Shown here: piece after piece, positions 1 to 8,771 of the stretch
Position numbering within the stretch: position 1 is the first letter of the stretch
Layout: each line of letters starts with the position of its first letter
From: Endobugula sp965225895
Lineage (GTDB): Bacteria > Pseudomonadota > Gammaproteobacteria > Pseudomonadales > Cellvibrionaceae
Assembly (NCBI GenBank): GCA_965225895.1
Contig: CBDDBR010000011.1
Coordinates: forward strand, 62,001 to 126,000
Direction: 5' to 3'
Length of the DNA: 64,000 bases
Translations under genes and position numbers: made by a program
Notes under the pieces: model-generated
Databases searched by the model: none
Seen by the model: the letters and a program-made list of their open reading frames with translations, nothing else
What the model was told of the DNA's origin: nothing

Positions 1-1
1 C

Positions 2-367
2 CCATTGCATTACGGTGAAGATGAATCGGGAATGCCTGGTGCGGGTAATGTGAACTATTCTGGCGCGACCTCAAAAGCGATTGATGAAGAAGTGCGTCGT
101 ATTGTTGATGATACCTATAGTCGAGCTAAAAAATTATTAGAAGATAATCGTGATATTTTAGAAGCGATGAAAGATGCGCTGATGGAATATGAAACCATTG
201 ATTCTGAGCAGGTGGATGACCTAATGGCGCGTCGCAAAGTGCGTCCCCCAAGAGATTGGCATAACCCTGATGATTCATCTGATGGTGGTTCTGCAGTGTC
301 AGATGCCGATGTGGCTGCTAAAAAAGAAGGGTCTGACCCTATTGGTGGCCCCGCTAACGAAGTCTAA
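2..367 (+). CDS. ftsH: FtsH AAA+ membrane protease, C-terminal end (partial)
   Basis: Only the last ~121 residues are in the window; the gene enters from the left edge. The visible part is the end of the M41 peptidase domain and the family's variable charged tail. It runs from a conserved-looking GEDESGMPGAG stretch, through a helix-rich segment (residues DEEVRRIVDDTYSRAKKLL), to a low-complexity Ser/Asp/Gly tail ending in PANEV. FtsH is a hexameric, ATP-dependent zinc protease of the inner membrane that degrades misfolded membrane proteins and short-lived regulators such as LpxC. The order ftsH-folP-glmM matches gammaproteobacteria generally. Catalytic HEXXH and Walker motifs lie outside the window, so identity rests on the tail and the neighbours. 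Confidence 0.88.
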   Translation, partial: PLHYGEDESGMPGAGNVNYSGATSKAIDEEVRRIVDDTYSRAKKLLEDNRDILEAMKDALMEYETIDSEQVDDLMARRKVRPPRDWHNPDDSSDGGSAVSDADVAAKKEGSDPIGGPANEV

Positions 368-391
368 GCCTTTTTAGTGTGTATTCTATCA

Positions 392-424
392 AGCCTCTGA
401 GTATGTTCTCAGGGGCTTTTTTAT
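392..424 (+). terminator. Rho-independent terminator after ftsH
   Basis: A 10-bp stem (AGCCTCTGAG with CTCAGGGGCT, one G-U pair) and a 6-nt loop are followed by TTTTTA. It lies 25 bases after the ftsH stop and separates ftsH from folP. Confidence 0.85.
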
Positions 425-468
425 TATGATGTCGTACATGTTGTCTTATGAGTGTTGTATTTTAAATT

Positions 469-1314
469 ATGTTCAATCGTCACCCCTTTTTATCCCTAAC
501 TCAGCCACGTTTAATGGCTATTGTGAATGCCACCCCAGATTCGTTTTCTGACGGGGGTGAGTTGTATCGAGGCACGGCATTAGATAAAAATAAAGTCATC
601 GCTCGCCTTCAAAGTATTATTGCTGAAGGTGCAGATATTATTGATGTTGGCGGTGAGTCAACACGCCCTGGTGCGGCTCCTGTCAGTGAGCAAGAAGAGC
701 TTGATCGTGTTATCCCTATTGTTGAGTGGGTGGCGCAAGAAAGCGATGTGGCAATTTCAGTAGACACGAGCTCGCCACAGGTGATGTTGCAGGCGGCAGC
801 AAGCGGTGCCCATATGATTAATGATGTGCGTGCCCTATCAAGAGAAGGTGCTTTGAGTGCTGCCGCAGCCACAGGTATGGCCGTGTGTTTGATGCATATG
901 CAGGGGAACCCTCTGACGATGCAGCAAGCGCCTCAGTACAATGCGGTGGTTGATGATGTGATAGCTTATTTACAATCGCGTATTCAGGCATGTTTAGCGG
1001 CTGGTGTAGCAAAAGAGAATATTAGTATTGATCCTGGTTTTGGCTTTGGTAAAACCCTTGAGCATAATTTGCAGTTGTTGCATGGCTTATCGATGGTGAG
1101 TGGTCAGGATTTTCCTGTGCTAGTGGGGTTGTCGAGAAAATCAATGATTGATCATTTGTTGCAGCGAGATATACAAGATCGTTTACCTGCCAGTTTGGCT
1201 CTAGGATTAATGTCATTGGAGCGTGGAGCCTCTATATTGCGTGTGCACGATGTAAGGGCAACTCGTGATATTATAGATACCTATATTGCCGTCAGTCGTA
1301 GCGGCGAAAAATAA
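469..1314 (+). CDS. folP: Dihydropteroate synthase
   Basis: 281 residues, normal for the family. The enzyme condenses 6-hydroxymethyl-dihydropterin pyrophosphate with p-aminobenzoate in cytosolic folate synthesis and is the sulfonamide target. Signature segments are visible: MAIVNATPDSFSDGG near residue 16, IIDVGGESTRPGA near 57, the DTS strand near 100, and a C-terminal SRKSMI loop. The ATG at 469 lies just before the conserved start of the barrel; its ribosome site is weak. The gene is followed 27 bases later by glmM, as in Pseudomonas and E. coli, and the two are probably co-transcribed. Confidence 0.96.
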   Translation: MFNRHPFLSLTQPRLMAIVNATPDSFSDGGELYRGTALDKNKVIARLQSIIAEGADIIDVGGESTRPGAAPVSEQEELDRVIPIVEWVAQESDVAISVDTSSPQVMLQAAASGAHMINDVRALSREGALSAAAATGMAVCLMHMQGNPLTMQQAPQYNAVVDDVIAYLQSRIQACLAAGVAKENISIDPGFGFGKTLEHNLQLLHGLSMVSGQDFPVLVGLSRKSMIDHLLQRDIQDRLPASLALGLMSLERGASILRVHDVRATRDIIDTYIAVSRSGEK

Positions 1315-1341
1315 AGCATTTGAAATTAAGGAATAAGTTGA

Positions 1342-2679
1342 GTGAGTAGACAATATTTTGGAACGGACGGTATTCGTGGGCGCGTAGGCGATGCACCTAT
1401 TACACCTGACTTTATGTTGAAGTTAGGTTGGGCGGCAGGTCGAGTATTATCAAAAAATGCAGAAGGCTCTAAGCTGATTCTTATTGGTAAAGATACGCGT
1501 ATATCGGGCTATATGTTTGAATCTGCATTAGAAGCGGGATTAATTAATGCGGGTGTAGATGTGGGCTTATTAGGGCCTATGCCAACTCCTGCGATTGCCT
1601 ACTTAACACAGGCATTACGTGCCGAAGCGGGTATTGTTATTAGTGCTTCGCACAACCCATATTACGATAATGGTATTAAATTTTTCTGTGGTCAAGGCGC
1701 TAAGCTGCCCGACACCGTTGAAATGGAAATTGAAGCTGAACTCAATAAAAACATGACGAGTGCAGAGCACTTGGGTAAGGCGCGACGTATTAATGATGCG
1801 GTCGGGCGTTATGTTGAATTTTGTAAGGCAACATTACCACGTAATGCAAAGCTACAAGGTTTACACGTGGTTTTAGATTGTGCCAACGGTGCAACCTATC
1901 AAGCGGCGCCCAATGTGTTTCGTGAGCTGGGTGCTACCGTTGATGTTATCCATGCAAGTCCCGATGGCCTGAATATTAACGAAGGTTGTGGTTCAACAGT
2001 ACCAGCTGCGTTGCAGCAGCGAGTGGTTGAGTTGGGTGCAGATTTAGGTATCGCGTTCGATGGTGATGGTGACCGTGTTCTTTTTGTTGATGGTGACGGT
2101 GAAATTGTTGATGGCGATGAGTTGCTCTACGTAATATCAAGTGCGCGCCATAAGCAGCAAGGGTGTGATGGTGTGGTGGGCACTCTTATGTCTAATTACG
2201 GTTTAGAGCTGGCGTTTAAAGAGCAGGGCATTCCTTTTGTTCGTGCGAACGTGGGTGACCGTTATGTAATCCAGAAAATGAAAGAGCATAACTGGGCTTT
2301 AGGTGGCGAGTCTTCGGGGCATATTATTTGTAGTGATGTAACGACGACGGGTGATGGCGTTATTTCAGCGTTACAGGTTGTTCATGCGCTAGATGTTTTG
2401 GACGCGCCTTTAGCCGCGGCTAAGCGAGGCATGTGTAAAATGCCGCAAACAATGATTAATGTACGAGTGAAGCAAAAAGTAGATCTTGCTGCGCACTCAG
2501 GTATTCAGCAAGCGGTAGCGGCTGCTGAAACGCGTTTAGCGGGTAAGGGGCGAGTGCTATTGCGCCCATCAGGCACCGAGCCATTAATTCGCGTTATGGT
2601 AGAGGGTGAGGATAGTTCACTGGTTAAGCAGTTGGCAGAAGAGCTGTCGGTGACAGTGCAAGAAGCATTAAGCGCATAA
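1342..2679 (+). CDS. glmM: Phosphoglucosamine mutase
   Basis: 445 residues. It converts glucosamine-6-phosphate to glucosamine-1-phosphate, feeding UDP-GlcNAc for peptidoglycan and LPS. The phosphoserine loop is ASHNP, with Ser103 as the phosphorylated residue by homology. The metal-binding loop DGDGDR is near residue 241, and the C-terminal phosphate-binding RPSGTEP loop is present. The start is GTG, preceded by AAGGAA at 1327-1332; an upstream TTG is out of frame. It shares the folP operon. No internal oddity is seen. Confidence 0.97.
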   Translation: MSRQYFGTDGIRGRVGDAPITPDFMLKLGWAAGRVLSKNAEGSKLILIGKDTRISGYMFESALEAGLINAGVDVGLLGPMPTPAIAYLTQALRAEAGIVISASHNPYYDNGIKFFCGQGAKLPDTVEMEIEAELNKNMTSAEHLGKARRINDAVGRYVEFCKATLPRNAKLQGLHVVLDCANGATYQAAPNVFRELGATVDVIHASPDGLNINEGCGSTVPAALQQRVVELGADLGIAFDGDGDRVLFVDGDGEIVDGDELLYVISSARHKQQGCDGVVGTLMSNYGLELAFKEQGIPFVRANVGDRYVIQKMKEHNWALGGESSGHIICSDVTTTGDGVISALQVVHALDVLDAPLAAAKRGMCKMPQTMINVRVKQKVDLAAHSGIQQAVAAAETRLAGKGRVLLRPSGTEPLIRVMVEGEDSSLVKQLAEELSVTVQEALSA

Positions 2680-2700
2680 GCTTAGGGGCGTCTTATGTTC

Positions 2701-2729
2701 TTGTAAGTTATGCGTATCTTCGCTACTAT
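2701..2729 (+). promoter_or_regulatory. Sigma-70 type promoter for tpiA
   Basis: TTGTAA (2701-2706), a 17-bp spacer, then TACTAT (2724-2729), followed by a GC-rich discriminator GCGCGCCC. It sits in the 147-bp glmM-tpiA gap. A GC-rich discriminator is typical of promoters sensitive to ppGpp/DksA; that regulation is inferred. Confidence 0.5.
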
Positions 2730-2826
2730 TGCGCGCCCTCTTAAAAGCTAACTGTTTCTTGGTGAAATATTACCTGTCAGTGGCTTTAAAGAAACTATTG
2801 TATTTATTGCTTTAAAGGTTACATGT

Positions 2827-3564
2827 ATGCGTCGTCCATTGGTTGTTGGAAACTGGAAGATGAATGGTTCTAGCGCTAGTAATGCTTCATTTGTTAGCGC
2901 TCTGTGTGCTTTGGATGTCGATGCAAGGCTAGCTGATGCCGCATTATGTGTGCCGTTTGTATATCTTTCGCAGATGAGTGCATTGTTGCAAGATAGTCCT
3001 GTTGCGCTAGGTGCGCAAGATACGAGTTTACATGTTGAAGGCGCTTATACAGGCGAAATTTCTGCGCCAATGTTGGCTGATGTGGGTTGCCGTTATGTGA
3101 TTGTCGGTCACTCTGAGCGACGTGAATATCACCACGAAAGCAATTTACTGGTGGCACAAAAAACATTGGCGGTGCAACAAGCAGGGCTAGTGCCGATTGT
3201 GTGTGTTGGTGAAACGCTGGAGCAAAGAGAGTCGGGTAATACATTAGATATTATTGGTGAACAATTAGCTGCGGTGAAGTCTGTAGTTGGTGAGCAAGGG
3301 TTAACGAATGCTGTGCTGGCGTATGAGCCCGTGTGGGCAATAGGTACAGGCTTAACGGCTACGCCAGAGCAAGCACAAGAAGTGCACCAATTTATTCGTG
3401 CGCAGTTAGGTAATGCGGCAGCGTCAACTAGCATATTGTATGGTGGTAGTGTTAAGCCTGATAATGCAAAAAGCTTGTTTGCTCAAGCCGATATTGATGG
3501 CGCCTTAGTGGGCGGAGCTTCGTTAAAAGCGAGTGATTTTTTTGAGATTATTTCTGCAGCGTAG
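2827..3564 (+). CDS. tpiA: Triosephosphate isomerase
   Basis: 245 residues. It interconverts dihydroxyacetone phosphate and glyceraldehyde-3-phosphate as a cytosolic TIM barrel. It shows GNWKMNG with the substrate Lys at residue 11, the electrophile His in IVGHSERR near 95, the catalytic Glu in YEPVWAIGTG (loop 6) near 165, and the phosphate-binding YGGSV near 208. The ATG has AAAGG nine bases upstream. It is followed by secG, the usual pairing in pseudomonads. Confidence 0.97.
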   Translation: MRRPLVVGNWKMNGSSASNASFVSALCALDVDARLADAALCVPFVYLSQMSALLQDSPVALGAQDTSLHVEGAYTGEISAPMLADVGCRYVIVGHSERREYHHESNLLVAQKTLAVQQAGLVPIVCVGETLEQRESGNTLDIIGEQLAAVKSVVGEQGLTNAVLAYEPVWAIGTGLTATPEQAQEVHQFIRAQLGNAAASTSILYGGSVKPDNAKSLFAQADIDGALVGGASLKASDFFEIISAA

Positions 3565-3621
3565 CGCTGCAAAATAGTAGTGTTAATGAGTATTGAGTTA
3601 ATAGAGATTAGGTAGAGAATA

Positions 3622-4008
3622 ATGGAAACGATAGTTATTGTAGTTCATTTGCTGGTAGCTCTAGGCATTATAGGTCTTATTTTAATGCAGCAAGGTAAAG
3701 GTGCCGAAGCGGGTGCTGCATTTGGTGGTGGTGCGTCACAAACTGTTTTTGGTAGTCAGGGTGGTAGTAATTTTTTTGCTAAAGCAACGGCTATATTGGC
3801 GTTTGTATTTTTTGCAACGAGTTTTTCTTTGGCTATTATCGCAAAAGAAAAAACCAGTGCCCCTGTTGATGCAGGCATTCCTGTTGTAGAAGAAATAGCA
3901 GAATCTGAAATTCCTGTTATTGATGTGCCAGTAGAAGAGTCTGATATTCCTACAACTGCACCCGTGCTTTCAGAAGAAGCAGTGAACGAAGATATTCCTG
4001 CAAAATAA
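3622..4008 (+). CDS. secG: Preprotein translocase subunit SecG
   Basis: 128 residues. SecG is the small accessory subunit of the SecYEG channel in the inner membrane. Two membrane helices are seen: residues 3-22 (IVIVVHLLVALGIIGLILMQ) and about 52-72. They are joined by the conserved GKGAEAGAAFGGGASQTVFGS loop, which is diagnostic for the family. The C-terminal ~50 residues are an acidic, Pro/Glu-rich tail with VIDVPVEESDIP-like repeats, longer than in E. coli SecG (110 residues). The gene directly precedes a tRNA-Leu gene, as in E. coli and Pseudomonas. Confidence 0.93.
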   Translation: METIVIVVHLLVALGIIGLILMQQGKGAEAGAAFGGGASQTVFGSQGGSNFFAKATAILAFVFFATSFSLAIIAKEKTSAPVDAGIPVVEEIAESEIPVIDVPVEESDIPTTAPVLSEEAVNEDIPAK

Positions 4009-4017
4009 CGAGAACAT

Positions 4018-4102
4018 GCCCAAGTGGTGGAATTGGTAGACACGCTATCTTGAGGGGGTAGTGGCGTAAGCCGTGCCGGTTCAAGTCCGGCCTTGGGCAC
4101 CA
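4018..4102 (+). tRNA. tRNA-Leu (anticodon GAG)
   Basis: 85 nt with an encoded CCA. The acceptor pair is GCCCAAG/CTTGGGC; the D-arm holds GGTAGAC. The anticodon loop TTGAGGG gives GAG at 4052-4054 on a CTATC/GGTAG stem. A long type-II variable arm and a GTTCAAGTCC T-arm follow. It begins nine bases after secG, matching the conserved secG-leuU arrangement. Confidence 0.97.
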
Positions 4103-4130
4103 TATATTTTGATACAATTTTGTATCATGC

Positions 4131-4164
4131 AAAAGCCACGTATATCGTGGCTTTTTTGTTTTTG
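4131..4164 (+). terminator. Terminator after tRNA-Leu
   Basis: The 10-bp stem AAAAGCCACG/CGTGGCTTTT has a TATAT loop and is followed by TTGTTTTT. A smaller hairpin (GATACA/TGTATC, 4111-4126) lies just upstream and may help 3' processing. Confidence 0.85.
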
Positions 4165-4278
4165 TAAATCGTTTGATGCGCTTATTGTATTTAGGTATCC
4201 GTGCGTGTGATGTCTATGGGGCGCGTATATATCGTGGTAGTATGGCGTGATTTTTTCGATCCTTTCTGATGTATATTT

Positions 4279-5931
4279 ATGCAAATAGTTAATCATATTC
4301 ACTGTAATAATCTTCGTGGTGATATTTTTGGTGGTGTGACCGCTGCAATTGTGTCTTTACCTTTGGCGCTGGCCTTTGGTGTGGCTTCTGGTGTTGGTCC
4401 AGAAGCAGGTTTGTATGGCGCGGTCTTGGTCGGTTTATTTGCAGCAATATTTGGTGGTACCCCCACACTAATTTCTGAACCTACAGGTCCAATGACGGTG
4501 GTGATGACCGCTGTATTGACAACAATGGTTGCTCAAAATCCAGAAAATGGCATTAGTATGGCGTTTACTGTGGTGATGATTGCGGGCGTGTTCCAGATGC
4601 TGTTGGGTGCATGTAAATTGGGTAAATATATTACCTTGATGCCTTATAGCGTGATATCTGGTTTTATGTCGGGTATTGGGGTTATTCTCATCTTGTTGCA
4701 ATTTGCTCCTTTTCTGGGGCAGCCTAGTCCAGCTGGTGGTGTGATTGGTACTCTCGAAAATCTTCCTCAGTTGCTGCGTGATGTGGATGGTGTTGAGGCG
4801 GTGCTGGGTTTTCTCACTTTGGCCATTTTGTTCTTTATGCCAAAGCGCTTTAGTCGGTTTGTGCCTCCTCAATTAGTTGCATTGGTTGTGGGTACGTGGG
4901 TATCGTTAGTGATTTTTTCTGAAGCGGATATTCGCCGTATTGGTGAAATTCCTCTCGGTCTGCCATCGATTCATTTGCCTGTATTTACTCAAGAGCAGAT
5001 CACGACAATGATATTGGATGGGATTGTTCTAGGTACTTTGGGTTGTATTGATTCGTTGCTAACGGCTGTGATCGCAGATAGTTTGACTCGTAAAGAGCAT
5101 AATTCTAACCGTGAGTTGATGGGGCAAGGCATCGGTAATGTGGTGTCTGGTTTGTTTGGCGGCTTGCCGGGTGCGGGTGCCACAATGGGAACGGTTGTTA
5201 ATATCCAAGCGGGCGCGCGTTCAGCTTTATCGGGGATTGTGCGTGCCCTAATACTTTTGGTGGTTGTGCTGGGGGCGGCTCGGTTAACAGAAAATATTCC
5301 TTTGGCGGTATTGGCAGGTATTGCTTTAAAAGTCGGTATTAATATTCTCGATTGGAGCTTTGTTAAACGGGCGCATAACATTTCATGGCAAGCAACCGTG
5401 ATCATGTATGGTGTGATGTTGCTGACTATTTTTGTTGATTTGATTGTTGCGGTTGGTTTAGGTGTATTTATTGCTAATATTTTGACCATTGAGCGCTTGA
5501 GTGCGTTGCAATCGAATAAGGTGAGGTCAATCAGTGATGCGGATGATAATGTGCCCTTGTCAGATGAAGAGCGAGTATTGCTGGATCAAACAGCAGGGCA
5601 GGTTTTGTTGGTATATCTGAGTGGTCCGATGATCTTTGGTGTGTCAAAAGCTATTGCGCGCGAGCAGTCAGCTATTCGGCAGTCAAAATCCGTTATATTT
5701 GATTTAAGTGATGTGCCCTTGATGGATGTGACGATTTCTTTGGCGGTAGAGAATGCTGTTAAAGGTGCAATTGATTCGGGGCAGCCCGTATTTATTGTGA
5801 AGCCCAGTTTAACGGTGCAAAAAACGTTGAATAAGTGTGGTGTTTTTGAATTGATTCCTGCGGATCACTTGTGTCAGACACGTAAAGAGGCTTTAGAGCG
5901 CGTGCTGGAAGTGTTGCCGAGCGCGGCGTAA
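4279..5931 (+). CDS. SulP-family inorganic anion transporter with STAS domain
   Basis: 550 residues. The N-terminal ~410 residues form the multi-helix SulP core. It contains GDIFGGVTAAIVSLPLALAF near the start and ISEPTGPMTVV near residue 62, a pattern I associate with BicA-like bicarbonate members. The C-terminal ~110 residues read as a STAS domain (VLLVYLSGPMIFG; VIFDLSDVPLMDVT). The likely job is sodium- or proton-coupled uptake of bicarbonate, sulfate or a similar anion; the substrate cannot be fixed from sequence. The ATG at 4279 lacks a clear ribosome site. It stands between tRNA-Leu and tRNA-fMet, which adjoin each other or other genes in relatives, so it looks like an insertion at a tRNA boundary. 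No carbonic anhydrase gene is beside it. Confidence 0.85.
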   Translation: MQIVNHIHCNNLRGDIFGGVTAAIVSLPLALAFGVASGVGPEAGLYGAVLVGLFAAIFGGTPTLISEPTGPMTVVMTAVLTTMVAQNPENGISMAFTVVMIAGVFQMLLGACKLGKYITLMPYSVISGFMSGIGVILILLQFAPFLGQPSPAGGVIGTLENLPQLLRDVDGVEAVLGFLTLAILFFMPKRFSRFVPPQLVALVVGTWVSLVIFSEADIRRIGEIPLGLPSIHLPVFTQEQITTMILDGIVLGTLGCIDSLLTAVIADSLTRKEHNSNRELMGQGIGNVVSGLFGGLPGAGATMGTVVNIQAGARSALSGIVRALILLVVVLGAARLTENIPLAVLAGIALKVGINILDWSFVKRAHNISWQATVIMYGVMLLTIFVDLIVAVGLGVFIANILTIERLSALQSNKVRSISDADDNVPLSDEERVLLDQTAGQVLLVYLSGPMIFGVSKAIAREQSAIRQSKSVIFDLSDVPLMDVTISLAVENAVKGAIDSGQPVFIVKPSLTVQKTLNKCGVFELIPADHLCQTRKEALERVLEVLPSAA

Positions 5932-6017
5932 GGGTGTGGTTGCTGGGTATGGGGTGAGTGCTTGTTGGGTAAAAAGACATATTTCAGTAATAAGTTGATG
6001 GATAACGTTTTTTTGTC

Positions 6018-6046
6018 TTGACCTAGGCAGGTCCCCTCCCTATAAT
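6018..6046 (+). promoter_or_regulatory. Strong sigma-70 promoter for tRNA-fMet
   Basis: TTGACC (6018-6023), exactly 17 bp, then a perfect TATAAT (6041-6046) with a GCGC discriminator. It lies 140 bases before the tRNA, so a trimmed 5' leader is expected. Confidence 0.72.
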
Positions 6047-6185
6047 GCGCTCCCTTGATTGAGCAAATGCTCGTTAAGATACTGATTAAACATATGTTTT
6101 TTTGTTTAATCAAAAGCTCGAAGGGTTCAACGCCTTTGTAGCTATAAGCCTAAAATGATGGTTTTAGGTGTCAATGTTGTACTGG

Positions 6186-6262
<77 letters not shown>

Positions 6263-6273
6263 ATTTATTCTGT

Positions 6274-6304
6274 AAAGGCGATCATAAGATCGCCTTTTTT
6301 GATT
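6274..6304 (+). terminator. Terminator after tRNA-fMet
   Basis: The 10-bp stem AAAGGCGATC/GATCGCCTTT has an ATAA loop and is followed by TTT-rich sequence. Confidence 0.85.
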
Positions 6305-6400
6305 TTGGGCTTTGCATTTTAACGATGTGTTTTCTGGCTTTGGTGAGTTAATTCAGTCTTTCTTTGGTGCCCGTACTTGTTGGCTACGCTATGAAAGAGC

Positions 6401-6429
6401 TTGATTTCTATCATTGTTTTGGTTATATT
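6401..6429 (+). promoter_or_regulatory. Candidate promoter of the rimP-nusA-infB operon
   Basis: TTGATT (6401-6406), a 17-bp spacer, then TATATT (6424-6429). It lies in the 442-bp gap between tRNA-fMet and rimP. The rest of that gap holds two terminator-like hairpins and no ORF. Confidence 0.42.
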
Positions 6430-6517
6430 CGCGGCTCTATAAGCAGTTGGTTTTGTACAATTATTCCAGCTGTTGTTTTATGCTGATTTCCAGTGGCGAA
6501 ATCGGTAGTGTAAAGGG

Positions 6518-6537
6518 CCCCATTTTGGGGTTTTTTT
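6518..6537 (+). terminator. Terminator-like hairpin 1 in the rimP leader
   Basis: CCCCA/TGGGG with a TTT loop and seven T residues. It lies downstream of the candidate operon promoter and upstream of rimP, so it would act as a leader attenuator or a read-through terminator. Confidence 0.6.
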
Positions 6538-6620
6538 GTATCTAGCGCCTAGTTCGCAGATAGAAAATTGATTTTGAGATGGTGTTGGTAGTTTCTCACC
6601 ATGGTCGAAATATATAGAAG

Positions 6621-6642
6621 TGGGCCTTGTGCCCATTTTTTG
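6621..6642 (+). terminator. Terminator-like hairpin 2 in the rimP leader
   Basis: TGGGC/GCCCA with a 5-nt loop and six T residues, about 60 bases before the rimP start. It is the second of two tandem hairpins; NusA itself could modulate read-through here (inference). Confidence 0.55.
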
Positions 6643-6704
6643 TTTGTAAAATTATATCTTTATAGTCGTTAAGCTAAGCGACATTGTATTTCAAGGTAAA
6701 GTAA

Positions 6705-7169
6705 ATGGCATCAGTGCAAGAACGTCTACACAGTTTAATTGCTCCCGTCGTTGAGGCGTTAGAGTGTGAATTGTGGGGCTTGGAATATTTGGCTCAAGGG
6801 CGTTACGCAACATTGCGTATTTATATTGAGAAACACACGGAAGAAGGTATTGGCGTACAAGATTGTGAAAAAGTAAGTCGTCAAGTGAGCAGTGTGTTGG
6901 ATGTTGAAGATCCAATATCGAGTCAATATACCTTAGAGGTTTCTTCTCCAGGCATGGATCGCCCATTATTTACAATAGAGCAGTACCAGCGCTCTATTGG
7001 TGAAAAAGCATCGCTGAAGCTCAGCCGTAAATTTGAAGAGCGCAAAAAATTTGTTGGCATTATTTCTGGCGTTGAAGATGATGAAGTTATCTTACAAGTT
7101 GATGACGAAGAATATGTACTGCCTATTGAGTTAATCGATAAGGCAAATATTGTCCCTACGTTTGAATAG
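6705..7169 (+). CDS. rimP: Ribosome maturation factor RimP
   Basis: 154 residues. It assists maturation of the 30S subunit. The N-terminal alpha/beta domain includes LEYLAQGRYATLRIYIE, followed by the CEKVSRQVSSVLDVEDPI segment and the YTLEVSSPGMDRPL motif that identifies the family. The C-terminal SH3-like domain spans ~90-150. The ATG is preceded by AAGGTAAAG. It heads the nusA-infB operon, the conserved arrangement across bacteria. Confidence 0.96.
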   Translation: MASVQERLHSLIAPVVEALECELWGLEYLAQGRYATLRIYIEKHTEEGIGVQDCEKVSRQVSSVLDVEDPISSQYTLEVSSPGMDRPLFTIEQYQRSIGEKASLKLSRKFEERKKFVGIISGVEDDEVILQVDDEEYVLPIELIDKANIVPTFE

Positions 7170-7254
7170 TCGTAGGTAATGTAAAAATAATAGTGATTCA
7201 AAAACAAATCATTTAACAGATTTAAGAGAATTTAGAGAGTTAAGAGGCACAACT

Positions 7255-8754
7255 ATGGGCAAAGAAATATTGTTAGTAGCTGAAGCAGTTTCTAATGAAA
7301 AAGGTGTTGACGCAGAAATTATTTTTGAAGCGTTAGAGTTGGCTTTAGCAACAGCAACTAAAAAACGTTTTGATGAAGACTCAACTATCGAAGTGAATAT
7401 CGATCGTGCGACAGGTGACTATGAAACATTTCGTAGCTGGGAAGTAGTCGATGATGATGTATTAGCGCTATTAGGTACGCAGTTCACTACAGAAGAAGCG
7501 ATCGAGCAAAACCCAGAATTAAAGCCTGGTGATGTACATACAGAACAAATCGAAAATGTTGACTTTGGTCGTATTGCTGCGCAAACGGCAAAACAAGTGA
7601 TTGTACAAAAAGTACGAGAAGCTGAGCGTGAGCAAGTTGTTGACGAGTATCGCGATCGCATAGGCGAATTAATTAGCGGTTCCGTTAAAAAAGTAACGCG
7701 TGACAATATTATTGTTGACCTAGGTAATAATGCAGAAGGTTTATTGCCTCGTGAAGAATTAGTCGGCCGAGAAATTTATCGCATGGGTGATCGTATTCGC
7801 GCCATGCTAATGGAAGTGCGCAGTGAAATGCGTGGACCACAATTGTATTTAAGTCGTGCAAGTTCAGAAATGCTTGTTGAGCTTTTCCGAATTGAAGTGC
7901 CAGAGATTGCAGAAGAAGTTATTGAATTAAAAGCAGCCGCTCGCGATCCAGGTTCTCGTGCAAAAATTGCAGTAAAAACTAACGATGGCCGAATTGACCC
8001 CGTGGGTGCCTGTGTAGGTATGCGAGGCGCTCGGGTACAGGCGGTTTCTAATGAGCTAGCAAATGAGCGTATCGATATCATTCTGTGGGACGATAATGCG
8101 GCACAATTTGTTATTAATGCGATGGCGCCTGCAGAAATTGAATCAATCGTTGTTGATGAAGAGACAAGCTCGATGGATGTGGCAGTAGCTGAAGATAATT
8201 TAGCCATGGCGATCGGCCGAGGCGGACAAAATGTTCGTTTGGCTTCAGAGCTTACTGGCTGGGAAGTCAATGTCATGAGCGTCGAAGCATGGGAAGAAAA
8301 ACAGCAGCAAGAAGCAGGCGGTCAAGTTGATTTGTTTATCAATGCCTTAGATGTTGATGAAGATATTGCGGGCGTACTTGTTGAAGAAGGTTTTACCAGC
8401 TTAGAAGAAGTGGCTTATGTGCCCTTAGAAGAAATGTTAGCGATTGATGGTTTTGATGAAGATATTGCTAATGAACTTCGTTCGCGTGCAAAAGATGCCT
8501 TGTTGACGAAAGCATTAGCCACAGAAGAACAGCTCGAAGGTGCTGAACCTGCAGAAGACTTGTTGACTATGGATGGCATGGATAACGCATTAGCATCTAC
8601 GTTAGCAAAACGCGGTGTCATCACAATGGAAGATCTTGCAGAGCAAGCTGTGGATGAATTATTAGATATTGATGGTATGACCGAAGAGCGTGCTGCGGCA
8701 TTAATTATGAAAGCTCGTGAACCTTGGTTTGCTCCTAGCGAAACCAATGAGTAA
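7255..8754 (+). CDS. nusA: Transcription termination/antitermination factor NusA
   Basis: 499 residues, full length for a proteobacterial NusA. Domain order is: N-terminal RNA-polymerase-binding domain (1-130), S1 domain (~135-200, with ISGSVKKVTRDNIIVDLG), two KH domains (~230-345, with VGACVGMRGARVQAV and AIGRGGQNVRLA), and two acidic C-terminal repeats (~365-430 and ~440-499, each with a LLDIDGM/LLTMDGMD-like core). NusA promotes pausing and intrinsic termination and takes part in rRNA antitermination. The start ATG follows AGAGGCAC. It lies 85 bases after rimP and 17 before infB, clearly one operon. Confidence 0.97.
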   Translation: MGKEILLVAEAVSNEKGVDAEIIFEALELALATATKKRFDEDSTIEVNIDRATGDYETFRSWEVVDDDVLALLGTQFTTEEAIEQNPELKPGDVHTEQIENVDFGRIAAQTAKQVIVQKVREAEREQVVDEYRDRIGELISGSVKKVTRDNIIVDLGNNAEGLLPREELVGREIYRMGDRIRAMLMEVRSEMRGPQLYLSRASSEMLVELFRIEVPEIAEEVIELKAAARDPGSRAKIAVKTNDGRIDPVGACVGMRGARVQAVSNELANERIDIILWDDNAAQFVINAMAPAEIESIVVDEETSSMDVAVAEDNLAMAIGRGGQNVRLASELTGWEVNVMSVEAWEEKQQQEAGGQVDLFINALDVDEDIAGVLVEEGFTSLEEVAYVPLEEMLAIDGFDEDIANELRSRAKDALLTKALATEEQLEGAEPAEDLLTMDGMDNALASTLAKRGVITMEDLAEQAVDELLDIDGMTEERAAALIMKAREPWFAPSETNE

Positions 8755-8771
8755 TTGATTGAGGAAAAAAA

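Noticed and set aside
3756..4302. Minus-strand frames overlapping secG and tRNA-Leu (with GLEPARL/DLNRH-like peptides)
   Set aside because: They are antisense reads of the tRNA gene and of secG; such peptides are a known artefact of translating tRNA antisense.
6644..6654. One TTTGTAAAATT near rimP matching the iteron motif
   Set aside because: A single copy with no period and no link to the glyoxylate genes; chance.
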